Below are positions 7,277 to 14,996 of a stretch of DNA of 48,268 nt, piece by piece. The stretch covers positions 1 to 48,268 of the forward strand of contig JBBSBL010000016.1 in assembly GCA_038251325.1 (NCBI GenBank), given 5' to 3'. A program made the position numbers and the translations under genes. Under the pieces are notes generated by a model. The model was not told where the DNA came from, ran no database searches, and saw only the letters and a list, made by a program, of their open reading frames with translations. The stretch's first letter is position 1. Each line of letters opens with the position of its first letter. This stretch comes from JBBSBL01 sp038251325 (GTDB lineage Bacteria; Actinomycetota; Thermoleophilia; Solirubrobacterales; Solirubrobacteraceae).

Positions 7277-7589
7277 TGCTCGGCGCCTCACGCGAGGACG
7301 CCGACCGCCTCGTCGACTGGACGAATCGGACCACCGCGTTCGAGGATTTGCGCTTGGTGTCCGACCTCGAGGACACGTGGGTCGCGCTGCAGGAGGTGTC
7401 CACCAGGCCTTCGGCGGCGGCGGGCGCCACTTCTGCCTCGGCGCCGGACTCGCCCGCCTGGAGATGAGGATCTGCCTGGAGGCGACGCTGCGCCGCTTCC
7501 CGGCGATCCGCCTCGACGGGGAGGCCGACCGCGTCAGCTCGACGTTCCTCAACCAGTACCGCTCGATCCCGGTCGCGCTCTCGGGCTGA
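7265..7589 (+). pseudogene. Cytochrome P450 remnant with internal deletion and frameshift
   Basis: Frame one (from about 7273) reads SLLGASREDADRLVDWTNRT, the helix region before the I-helix of bacterial P450s. Near 7390-7402 the reading must move to another frame, where it becomes AFGGGGRHFCLGAGLARLEM (heme Cys codon at 7434-7436) followed by a normal P450 C-terminus ending in NQYRSIPVALSG. The I-helix with its Thr, the ExxR helix and everything N-terminal are missing. So two P450 pieces are joined by a large internal deletion and cannot make an active enzyme. The heme loop itself is perfectly conserved, which suggests recent decay. Confidence 0.8.
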
Positions 7590-7632
7590 CGGGCGCCCGC
7601 CCTGCGGGGTTCCCAATCGCCCCGGGGCGGAA

Positions 7633-7638
7633 TAGGCT
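7633..7638 (+). promoter_or_regulatory. -10 hexamer TAGGCT for cNMP-domain operon
   Basis: 32 bases before the ATG at 7671, with a purine-rich AGGGAGA site just upstream of the start, so this transcript has a short leader. Confidence 0.4.
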
Positions 7639-7670
7639 GCCGGTCGGCCCACGACTGACCCAGGGAGACC

Positions 7671-8057
7671 ATGGACGCCGCACGCCTCACCTCGATCCCG
7701 CTCTTCGCCGACCTGCCGGCCGAGGAGGTCGAGATCATCTCGACTTTCTCCGACGAGCGGTCCGTCCCCGACGGCGAGCGCATCGTCCGCGAGGGCGACT
7801 TCTCCGATCAGGTCTCGGTCATCGAGGAGGGCACCGCCGAGGTCCGTCACGGCGACGACGTCGTGGCGCGACTCGGCGCCGGCGACGTCTTCGGCGAGGC
7901 CGGCGTGCTCGGCCGCTCGATGCGCAACGCCGACGTCGTCGCCACCTCCCCGGTGCGGCTCGTCACGCTGACCCACTGGGACGTCAAGCGCGTCCCCGAG
8001 ACGGCGCGTCGGATGCGCGAGCTCGCCGAGAAGCGCGCGGCGGCGAGCGGGAGCTGA
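7671..8057 (+). CDS. Stand-alone cyclic nucleotide-binding (cNMP) domain protein
   Basis: 128 residues: MDAARLTSIPLFADLPAEEV, a cNMP-binding beta roll with GERIVREGD, and the phosphate-binding-cassette position GAGDVFGEAGVLGRS. The cassette usually ends with Arg after Ser/Ala (as in FGELAL...RSA); here the run is GRSMRNADVV, so ligand binding is plausible but not certain. There is no C-terminal helix-turn-helix, so it is not a Crp-type transcription factor. It leads an apparent operon with the GST-like gene (one base apart) and the ABC genes, hinting at a regulatory subunit role. That link is inference. Confidence 0.8.
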   Translation: MDAARLTSIPLFADLPAEEVEIISTFSDERSVPDGERIVREGDFSDQVSVIEEGTAEVRHGDDVVARLGAGDVFGEAGVLGRSMRNADVVATSPVRLVTLTHWDVKRVPETARRMRELAEKRAAASGS

Positions 8058-8058
8058 C

Positions 8059-8331
8059 ATGGCCGTCAAGCTCCACCGCTGCCCGTTCACCTACCTGCAC
8101 ACCGACCTCGACTCCTGCTGGAAGGTGCAGCGGGCGCTGGACGAGCAGGGCATCGAGTACGAGATCGTCAAGGCGCCGCTTTACCCGCGGGGCCGCCGCA
8201 AGGACGTGATCGCGCTCAGCGGCCAGGAGTACCTGCCGGTGGTCGAGTTCGAGGACGGCACGGCCTACCGGGCGGAGTCCTCCGACATGGCGGCGCGGAT
8301 CCGCGCCGGGGAGCTCGGCGACACGGCATGA
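8059..8331 (+). CDS. GST N-terminal/thioredoxin-fold protein
   Basis: A 90-residue single-domain protein with the GST N-terminal fold: KLHRCPFTYL, then WKVQRALDEQGIEYEIVKAP, the cis-Pro region EYLPVVEFEDG and the Glu-Ser step YRAESSDMAARI that in GSTs binds the glutathione gamma-glutamyl group. The all-helical C-terminal GST domain is missing. Actinobacteria generally use mycothiol, so the thiol partner is unclear. The stop overlaps the ABC ATPase start (ATGA), and it follows the cNMP-domain gene by one base. Confidence 0.8.
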   Translation: MAVKLHRCPFTYLHTDLDSCWKVQRALDEQGIEYEIVKAPLYPRGRRKDVIALSGQEYLPVVEFEDGTAYRAESSDMAARIRAGELGDTA

Positions 8332-9262
8332 GCGCCGCGACGGCGCCGACGGACGACGCCGCGGTCGCGGTCCACGGGCTGCGGAAGGCCTACGGCGAGC
8401 ACGAGGTGCTGCGCGGCATCTCCTTCTCGGTCGCGCGCGGCGAGGTGCTCGGCTTCCTGGGGCCCAACGGCGCCGGCAAGTCGACGACCATCGAGATCCT
8501 CGAGGGCTCCCGCCCGCGCAGCGGCGGGGACGTCAGCGTGCTGGGCTTCGATCCCGCCCGACGCCCGCGGGAGCTCCGCGCCCGGATGGCCTCGTGCTCC
8601 AGGAGTCCGAGCTCGACCCGAACCTGACCGTGAGCGAGACCGTCGCGATGTTCGCGGGCTTCTACCCCAAGCCGCGGGCGGCCGCCGAGGTGATCGAGCT
8701 CGTCGGCCTGACCGGGAAGCGCGACGCGCTGATCGGGACGCTCTCGGGCGGGCAACGTCGCCGGGATGTCGCGGTCGGGATCGTGGGCGACCCCGAGCTG
8801 CTCTTCCTCGACGAGCCCACCACCGGCTTCGACCCCTCCGCGCGGCGCGAGGCTTGGGCCATGATCGAGGGGCTCAAGCAGCTCGGCACGACGGTCTTCC
8901 TGACCACGCACTACATGGACGAGGCCCAGCACCTCGCCGACCGCGTGGTCATCCTCCAGGGCGGGAAGATCGTCGCCTCCGGCCGGCCCGACGACCTCGA
9001 GTACGGCGCCGGCCGCGAGACCGTGGTCACCTTCCGCCGCCCGGCGGCCGTGAGCGCCGCCGCGCTGGCCGAGGTGCTCGGCGGGCCGGTCACCGCGGAC
9101 GGCGCCGTGGGGCGGATCGCCACCGGCGACGCGCAGCAGACGCTCCACCGCCTGACCGACTGGGCGGCCGGCGCCGGCGCGACCCTCGACGACCTCCAGG
9201 CGCGGCGGCCGAGCCTCGAGGACGTCTTCCTCGAGCTGACCCGGGACGGCGGATCGTCGTGA
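8328..9262 (+). pseudogene. ABC transporter ATP-binding protein, frameshifted
   Basis: The first frame gives Walker A (GPNGAGKST, residues 45-53) and stops making sense after RARMASCS. The second frame continues with VLQESELDPNLTVSETV, the signature LSGGQRRRDVAVG, Walker B ELLFLDEPTTGFDP and the H-loop TTHYMDEAQ. The join falls at 8588-8590, where ATGGCCTCGTG would need one more G (ATGGGCCTCGTG) to restore RMGLVLQE. With that base the gene is 936 nt and 311 residues, a normal CcmA/DrrA-type drug-exporter ATPase. Either a real one-base deletion or a sequencing or assembly error. Start overlaps the GST-like stop. Confidence 0.88.
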
Positions 9263-10043
9263 ACGATGCCGCGATGGTGCTCCGGCTCGCCGGGTTCCAG
9301 CTGCGGAGCCTGCGGCGCAACGCCCGGGCGGTGGTGTTCACCGTGGTCTTCCCCGTGGTGCTCTTCGTCCTCTTCGCCGCGGTGTTCGCGCACGGCTCCG
9401 CCACCACGGGGTTCCGCGGCGGGAAGATCGGCCTCGACGCCTACTTCCTCGCCGGGATGATCGCCTACGCGATCGCCATGGCCGCGTTCTCGACCCTGGC
9501 GATCTCCCTCACCACGCAACGCGAGAGCGGCCTGCTCAAGCGCTTCCGCGGCACGCCGATGCCCGCGTGGACGTTCATCGGCGCGCTGATCCTCCGCTCG
9601 ATCCTCATCGTCGTGCTCGAGGTCGTCGCGCTGCTGCTCATCGGGTGGCTCGGCTACGACATCTCCCCCAGCGCGGCGGCACTCGGCGAGGTGGCGATCT
9701 TCGTCGTGCTCGGCACGTTCACCATGGCGACGCTCGGCGTCGCCATCACCGCGATCGCGCGCACCGCCGACGCCGTCTCGACCATCGCCCCCTTCAGCGT
9801 CCTGCTCCTCGCCTTCATCTCCGGCGTCTTCATCCCCGTGTCCGAGTGCCGGACTCGCTGGTGCAGATCGGCCGGGCCTTCCCGCTCGCTCACCTCGCCG
9901 AGGGGCTGCAGGGCGCACTGCTCAGCGAGCGCGTGCATCTCGAGGGCGAGAACGTCGCCATCCTCGCGATCTGGGGCGTCGCGGGGCTGATCGTCGCCCA
10001 GCGCGCGTTCCGCTGGATGCCGCAGGGCACCGGCGCCGGGTAG
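9259..10043 (+). pseudogene. ABC-2 type permease, frameshifted near the 3' end
   Basis: GTG at 9259 overlaps the ATPase stop (GTGA). The protein has about six hydrophobic helices typical of ABC-2 exporters (VVFTVVFPVVLFVLFAAVF; TFIGALILRSILIVVLEVVA; FSVLLLAFISGVFIP). At 9846 the frame breaks: GTGTCCGAGTGCCGG lacks one G relative to VSE-VPDSLVQIGR, and the other frame continues with FPLAHLAEGLQGALLSERV to a normal end. Restoring one G gives 786 nt and 261 residues. Partner of the ATPase, likely a small-molecule or antibiotic efflux pair of the Drr type. As written, the last transmembrane helix would be lost. Confidence 0.85.
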
Positions 10044-10088
10044 CCGCGTCCCTGCGGAGCGACGGGCGGCCCAAACCTGCTCAAGCCT

Positions 10089-10107
10089 CATCGGCGCGCC
10101 GCCGATG
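10089..10107 (+). promoter_or_regulatory. Perfect hairpin just before GGDEF/HD-GYP gene
   Basis: CATCGGCG-CGC-CGCCGATG, an 8-bp stem, seven bases before the ATG at 10115. It could be the terminator of the ABC operon, an operator, or an RNA structure that hides the start. Confidence 0.4.
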
Positions 10108-10114
10108 GTCTCCC

Positions 10115-12529
10115 ATGCCCCCCTCCGGAGGGTCGCCGGTCACGTCCGTGGAGCGACGTGTCCTGGAGGCCGCGCAGATCGCGCTCACGCTCAGCGACGC
10201 CGCGCGGGAGGAGCGCCCCTACGTGTGGGTGAACCGGGCGTTCGAGCGGCTCACCGGGTACACGGCGGCGGACGTGCTCGGCCGCTCGTGCCCGCTGCTC
10301 GAAGGCCCCGAGGCCGACCCGGAGGTCGTCGAGGAGATCCGTGGCGCGCTGCGCGACGCCCGCGAGGCGCGGGGCCTTCTGCGGCTGCGACGCCCGGACG
10401 GGACGTCCTACTGTGTCGAGGTCGCCCTCTCACCGGTGCGCGACGACGAGGGGCGCGTCACCCACATGCTCGCGGTCCACACCGACGTGACCTCGCGCGT
10501 CGAGGCGCAGAGCGCGACGAAGGAGACCGAGGCGCGCTACCGCAGCGTGGTGGACGCGATGGGCGAGGGCGTCGTGCTGCAGGGCGCGGACGGCCGGATC
10601 CTCGCCGCCAACGGCAGCGCCGAGCGCATCCTCGGCGCCCCGCTCGACCAGATGCAGGGGCAGACGTCGGCCGACTGGGAGCCGCGCTACATCCACGAGG
10701 ACGGCAGCCCCTTCCCCGCCGTGGACCATCCGGCGTCGGTCTCGCTGCGCACCGGCGAGGCTGTCGACGGCGTGCTGATGGGGGTGCTCCTCGACGGCGG
10801 CGCGGCGCGCTGGATCTCGATCAGCTCGCGCCCCCTCCGCCACGTCGGCGAGCCCGCACCCCACGCCGTCGTCGTCTCCTTCAGCGACGTGACCGCCGCG
10901 CGGGCGCTCGAGCGCGAGGCGCGCCAGCTCGCCGACGAGCAGAGCGGGCTGCGCCGTGTGGCCACCGCGGTCGCGGCCGACACCGCGCCCGAGGAGGTCT
11001 TCGCGCTCGTCGCCGAGGAGGCCGCGCGGCTGCTGGGCGCCGACGCCGCCGGCATCGGGCGGCTCGCGGGCGAGCGCAAGATGCTCGTGGTCGGCGCGCA
11101 CGGGGCCGGCCCGATCCCGGACCCCGGTCTGGCGATCGAGCTGCGCCCGGGCGACGAGCTGACCCGGATGCGCGAGACCGGCGAGCCGATCACCGTCAAC
11201 CGCTACGACCCGGGCGAGGACGCCGTGCCCGCGCGCCACGGCTACGGCTGCGGCGCCGCGGCGCCGGTCGTGATCGGGCGGGAGATCTGGGGCGCGATCT
11301 GGGTCAACAAGATCGCCCCGTACTCTCTTCCGGAAGGCGCGGCCGAGCAGCTCGGGCGCTTCGCCGAGCTCGTCGGGCTCGCCGTGACCAACGCCGAGCA
11401 GCGCGCCCGGCTCGCCGAGCAGGCGGCGACCGATCCCCTCACCGGCCTGCTCAACCACCGCGCCTTCCATCAGCAACTCGGCCGCGAGCTCGGCCGCGCC
11501 CGCCGCCACGGCCGGGAGCTCGCGCTCGTCGTGTTGGACGTCGACCGCTTCAAGGAGATCAACGACGGTTCCGGGCACCAGCACGGCGACCGCGTCCTGC
11601 GGGAGGTCGCGGACCGCCTGCGGGACGTCTCGCGCGTGGAGGACGTGATCGCCCGTCTCGGCGGTGACGAGTTCGCCCTGCTCATGCCCGAGTGCGGGAA
11701 GCTGCAGGCCTACGTCGCGGCCGAGCGGGCGCGGAGCTCGATCTCCGCCCACGAGGTCGCGGGCCATCGCGGCATCACGGTCTCCGCGGGCGTCTGCGAC
11801 CTGACCCTGGCGCCGGACGCCGACGCGCTGCTGCGGCTGGCCGACGGCGCCCTCTACTGGAGCAAGGTCCACGGGCGCGACGTGACTTTCATCTACGACC
11901 CCGCAACCATCCAGGAGCTCTCGGCGCAGGAGCGCGCCGAGCACCTCCAGCGCTCGCACGCGATCGTCGGGATCCGCGCCCTGGCGCGCGCCATCGACGC
12001 GAAGAACCCGAGCACGCGCGAGCACTCCGATCGCGTGGCCGGGCTCGCCGCCCGCCTCGCCCAGGCCCGGGACTGGAGCCCCGAGCGGGTCGCGCAGCTC
12101 AACGAGGCGGCGCTCGTCCACGACGTCGGCAAGATCGGCGTGCCGGACCAGATCCTGCTCAAGCCCGGAAGCCTCACCCCGGCGGAGTACGAGGCGGTCA
12201 AGGAGCACGCCGCGCTGGGGGCGCGGATCCTCGACGACGTGCTCGACCGCGAGCAGGTCGCCTGGGTGCGCAGCCATCACGAGCGGCCCGACGGCAGCGG
12301 CTATCCCGACGGCCTCGCGGGCGACGAGATCCCCGAGGGCGCCGCCCTGCTCGCCGCCGCCGACGCGTTCGACGTCATGACCACCGCGCGCCCCTACTCG
12401 GCGCCCCGCACTCCCGAGCAGGCGGTCGAGGAGATCCGCGTTCTGGCCGGTCACCAGTTCTCGGCCGCCGCCGTCCGGGCGCTCGAGGCCGTGGTCGAGG
12501 CCGGCGTGGGACTCGCGGGTGCACCCTGA
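10115..12529 (+). CDS. PAS/LOV-like-PAS-GAF-GGDEF-HD-GYP c-di-GMP enzyme
   Basis: An 804-residue cytoplasmic sensor with no membrane segment. Order: a LOV-like PAS (about 30-126), a second PAS (138-260), GAF (about 285-435), GGDEF (440-595) and HD-GYP (610-800). The GGDEF motif (516-520) is intact and preceded by an RVED inhibitory site at 507-510 with the standard five-residue spacing. The HD-GYP half has HDVGK (His669-Asp670) and HHERPDGSGYP (729-731), so both cyclase and phosphodiesterase activity are possible. The first PAS keeps the LOV-type cysteine (Cys59, GRSCPLLEG) but the residues that hold flavin are changed. An alternative GTG start lies at 10148. Confidence 0.9.
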   Translation: MPPSGGSPVTSVERRVLEAAQIALTLSDAAREERPYVWVNRAFERLTGYTAADVLGRSCPLLEGPEADPEVVEEIRGALRDAREARGLLRLRRPDGTSYCVEVALSPVRDDEGRVTHMLAVHTDVTSRVEAQSATKETEARYRSVVDAMGEGVVLQGADGRILAANGSAERILGAPLDQMQGQTSADWEPRYIHEDGSPFPAVDHPASVSLRTGEAVDGVLMGVLLDGGAARWISISSRPLRHVGEPAPHAVVVSFSDVTAARALEREARQLADEQSGLRRVATAVAADTAPEEVFALVAEEAARLLGADAAGIGRLAGERKMLVVGAHGAGPIPDPGLAIELRPGDELTRMRETGEPITVNRYDPGEDAVPARHGYGCGAAAPVVIGREIWGAIWVNKIAPYSLPEGAAEQLGRFAELVGLAVTNAEQRARLAEQAATDPLTGLLNHRAFHQQLGRELGRARRHGRELALVVLDVDRFKEINDGSGHQHGDRVLREVADRLRDVSRVEDVIARLGGDEFALLMPECGKLQAYVAAERARSSISAHEVAGHRGITVSAGVCDLTLAPDADALLRLADGALYWSKVHGRDVTFIYDPATIQELSAQERAEHLQRSHAIVGIRALARAIDAKNPSTREHSDRVAGLAARLAQARDWSPERVAQLNEAALVHDVGKIGVPDQILLKPGSLTPAEYEAVKEHAALGARILDDVLDREQVAWVRSHHERPDGSGYPDGLAGDEIPEGAALLAAADAFDVMTTARPYSAPRTPEQAVEEIRVLAGHQFSAAAVRALEAVVEAGVGLAGAP

Positions 12530-12567
12530 GCGGCCGCGAGCGCGGACGCGCCATGTCCCGTCCCGCG

Positions 12568-12595
12568 CCTGACGGGCGCGGCGCGCGCCGTCAGG
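12568..12595. terminator. Hairpin between convergent GGDEF/HD-GYP and fdhD genes
   Basis: CCTGACGG / CCGTCAGG, an 8-bp stem extended by four more pairs past one bulged G. It overlaps the fdhD stop codon and sits in the convergent gap. Confidence 0.55.
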
Positions 12596-13388
12596 CGACC
12601 CGCTCGGCTCCCGTGTAGACGTTCACGCGCCCGTCGCGCGCGAAGCCAGCCAGCGTCATGCCCCGCTCGGCGGCGAGCTCGACGGCGAGCGAGGTGGGCG
12701 CGCCGGCGCCGACGAGGATGGGGGCCCCGGCGAGCGCGGCCTTCTGGACCAGTTCGAAGGCGAGGCGCCCGCTGACGCAGAGCACGCGGCCCGCGAGCGG
12801 CACGCGGCCGTCGGCGAGGGCCCGGCCCACGACCTTGTCCATCGCGTTGTGGCGGCCGACGTCCTCGCGCGCGAGCAGGAGGCGCCCGTCGGGGTCGAAG
12901 AGCCCGGTGGCGTGGAGCCCGCCGGTCCGCTCGAAGCCGGGCTGGCGCAGGCGGTCCGGAAGGCCGGCCACCGTGGACCGGGCCACGCGCGGGCCCGGTC
13001 CCGGGCGCGGCGCGTGGACCGCGACCTCCTCGATCGCGCCGCGCCCGCACACCCCGCAGGACGAGGTCGTGTAGAAGCGCCGGGCCGACGTGTCGCGTGT
13101 GAGCGGTCCTACGACCTCGACCGTGTTGGCGGCGAGGTCCGCCGCCGGCCCGGCGGCCCGCGGTCCGTCGATCAGCCCCTCGCCGAGCAGGAAGCCGAGC
13201 GCGAGGTCCACGTCGTGGCCCGGGGTGCGCATGGTCACCGCCAGCGCCCGGCCGTCGACGCGGATCTCCAGCGGCAGCTCGACGGCGACGTCGTCCGCGC
13301 CCCCGTCGTGCTCGACCGGCGTGACGAGCCGCGCCAGCTCAGGCGGGCGGGCCGGCGGAGGCGGGGGGTCCGGGCGGGAGGGCGCCAT
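12591..13388 (-). CDS. fdhD: Formate dehydrogenase accessory sulfurtransferase FdhD
   Basis: 265 residues. FdhD moves sulfur from a cysteine desulfurase to the bis-MGD molybdenum cofactor and is needed for active formate dehydrogenase. The hallmark TSSCGVCGRG is present with Cys111 and Cys114, followed by GGLHATGLFD and LLLAREDVGRHNAMDKVVG, all strongly conserved in the family. A Pro-rich N-terminus precedes the domain. Start taken as ATG 13388; ATG 13397 is equally possible, and both lie inside the end of the upstream MFS gene, so the pair overlaps by about 50 bases and is co-transcribed. No formate dehydrogenase gene lies in the window. Confidence 0.92.
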   Translation of the reverse strand: MAPSRPDPPPPPARPPELARLVTPVEHDGGADDVAVELPLEIRVDGRALAVTMRTPGHDVDLALGFLLGEGLIDGPRAAGPAADLAANTVEVVGPLTRDTSARRFYTTSSCGVCGRGAIEEVAVHAPRPGPGPRVARSTVAGLPDRLRQPGFERTGGLHATGLFDPDGRLLLAREDVGRHNAMDKVVGRALADGRVPLAGRVLCVSGRLAFELVQKAALAGAPILVGAGAPTSLAVELAAERGMTLAGFARDGRVNVYTGAERVA

Positions 13389-14631
13389 CGGCGACATTGT
13401 CGCCGCCACGCGCCGCGGACCCACGCCGCGCCGCCACGAGGGCGCCGAGAACGACAAGCAGCAGCACGCCGGCGCCGGCCAGGGTGTACACAAGGCGCGG
13501 CGAGAAGAGCGTGGCCACCGCGCCCCCGAGCAGGAAGCCGACTCCCGGCATGAGCTGGTTGATCGACTCCAGGAGGCCCATGACCCGCGTCTGCAGGGCC
13601 TGGCGCTCGACCGCCTCCTGGACGGCGGTGACCAGCGCGACCCACTGGATCCCGTTCCCGACACCGCCCACCACCGAGGCCGCGCACGCCCAGATCAGCG
13701 TCGGCGAGGCGGCCATGCCGAGGTAGGCGGCGCCGATCGCCGCGGTCGAGGTCAGCAGCAGGCGCACCAGCCCGACGTTCGCCGCGTTGGCGAAGATCAG
13801 TCCCCCGGCGACCATGCCGCCCCCCCACGAGGCGAGCAGGAAGCCGTACCCCGCGTCGCTGCCGCCGAGCGTCTCCTTCACGAACACGATCTCGACCGGG
13901 ATGACCGCGGTGAAGAGCGCCAGGGCGGCGGCCTGCCCGGCGAGCAGGCGTAGGACCCGCGGCGTCTCGCGCGCGTAGGCGATGCCCTCCCGCAGGCGCG
14001 CCCGGAAACCCGCGCCGGCATCGGAGGTGACGGTGAGGCTCGGCGCGGTGGCGAGCACGACGGCGATGACGAGGAAGGAGGCGGCGTCGCCCAGCAGCGC
14101 GGGGCCGGCGCCCACGAGGCCGACGAGGACGCCGCCCAGCGCCGGCCCGATCGCCGAGCCGGCCGTGAACCCGAGGTTGAGGATCGCGTTGCCCTCGCGC
14201 AGCAGTCCCTCGGGCTCCAGCAGCGCGGCGGTGGCGCCCCGCTCGAGCGCGCGGGCCGCGGTGGCGAGCACGCCGTCGAACGCGGCGAGGACGACGACGA
14301 GCGCGAGCGAGAACGTGCCGGTCGCGAGCCCGGCGAGGGCGACGAAGGTGAGCGCCTCGCCGAGGTAGAGCAGCGGGAGGGAGCGCCGGCCGTCCCAGCG
14401 CTCGAGCCGGACCGTGAGGAGCGGCCCGAAGAACGCCGGGAGGAAGCGCATGGAGAGGAAGAGCGCCGCCGTGGCCAGCGCGCTGCCGGTGCGGTCGAAG
14501 ACGAGCACGGCGAGGGCGATCTCGCCGAGCCAGTTGCCGAGGTCGTTGACCCAGTAGGAGACCGCGAGCCGGCGGAAGCGCGCGGAGCGGAGCGGGGCGA
14601 GGGCGCTGCGGCGGGGGGCGGAGTCGCTCAT
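13339..14631 (-). CDS. MFS transporter (MFS_3/EntS-like, 12 TM)
   Basis: About 430 residues with about 12 hydrophobic helices; ARFRRLAVSYWVNDLGNWLG near the N-terminus is typical of the EntS/MFS_3 group of exporters. The start ATG at 14631 (MSDSAPRRSALAPLR) is preferred over an upstream in-frame ATG at 14685 because the extra 18 residues lack the character of the family. The C-terminal tail is Gly/Pro-rich and overlaps fdhD. Substrate unknown; the coupling with fdhD may be accidental. Confidence 0.85.
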   Translation of the reverse strand: MSDSAPRRSALAPLRSARFRRLAVSYWVNDLGNWLGEIALAVLVFDRTGSALATAALFLSMRFLPAFFGPLLTVRLERWDGRRSLPLLYLGEALTFVALAGLATGTFSLALVVVLAAFDGVLATAARALERGATAALLEPEGLLREGNAILNLGFTAGSAIGPALGGVLVGLVGAGPALLGDAASFLVIAVVLATAPSLTVTSDAGAGFRARLREGIAYARETPRVLRLLAGQAAALALFTAVIPVEIVFVKETLGGSDAGYGFLLASWGGGMVAGGLIFANAANVGLVRLLLTSTAAIGAAYLGMAASPTLIWACAASVVGGVGNGIQWVALVTAVQEAVERQALQTRVMGLLESINQLMPGVGFLLGGAVATLFSPRLVYTLAGAGVLLLVVLGALVAARRGSAARGGDNVADGALPPGPPASAGPPA

Positions 14632-14996
14632 TCGGCGCGCCTCAGTGTTCCATCGGGGCCTGCGAACCCCTGCGAGGACGGCCAACGAACGTCCATTTGC
14701 ACACGGTCATGCAACGGACCGGCTACGACATCCGTCCAGTCGCCGAGATGCTGCTCAACGCTCCATATTCCGGCCGTTGCGCACCATTCCTCCTCAAAAG
14801 GATGCTTCCCGCGTCGGAGATCTACGGAAAGGGAGGCCGCTACATGGGCTACCGAGGCCGGTGATCTACGCGCAGGCCGGGGGGGCCTGGACGAACGGGC
14901 CCCCTCGCCTGCGCCGCCATGCCCGCCGATTCCTTGACCGTGAGCGGGCACGTGCCGATAACCCCGCGTGGTGCTGACCGACCGAGGGGGAGGGCC
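14632..14996 (+). other. 365-base divergent intergenic region with structured leader
   Basis: No credible gene is seen. A plus-strand open frame from 14645 has poor amino-acid character and is rejected. The stretch has more A/T than its surroundings. It holds several potential stems ahead of a c-di-GMP enzyme: TCCC/GGGA around 14787-14834 enclosing CGT/ACG, GGCC/GGCC at about 14835-14859, and a hairpin CAGGCC-GGGGG-GGCCTG at 14873-14889 followed by GGGCCCC. The segment with ACGGAAAGG and GGGCTACCGAGG vaguely recalls the 3' half of a GEMM c-di-GMP riboswitch, but the canonical 5' half is not found. Confidence 0.4.
14873..14889 (+). promoter_or_regulatory. Leader hairpin upstream of GGDEF/HD-GYP gene
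   Basis: Stem CAGGCC / GGCCTG with a five-G loop; the following GGGCCCC can pair with the loop G-run. It may be part of an attenuator. Confidence 0.4.

Noticed and set aside
7671..8057. Calling the cNMP protein a Crp-type transcription factor
   Set aside because: It ends before any helix-turn-helix; only the sensor domain is present.
7028..8209. Long plus-strand frame across the P450/DUF2254 scar and cNMP gene
   Set aside because: It runs out of frame through the intact cNMP gene and through two remnants; it is not a gene.
14780..14865. Canonical GEMM c-di-GMP riboswitch
   Set aside because: Only the 3' half is loosely similar; the conserved GCAAACC and ACGCAAAGCC segments are not present, so it is kept only as a candidate structured leader.
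14645..14977. 110-codon plus-strand frame in the divergent gap
   Set aside because: Arg/Pro-rich with no pattern, no start signal, and overlaps the chosen leader.
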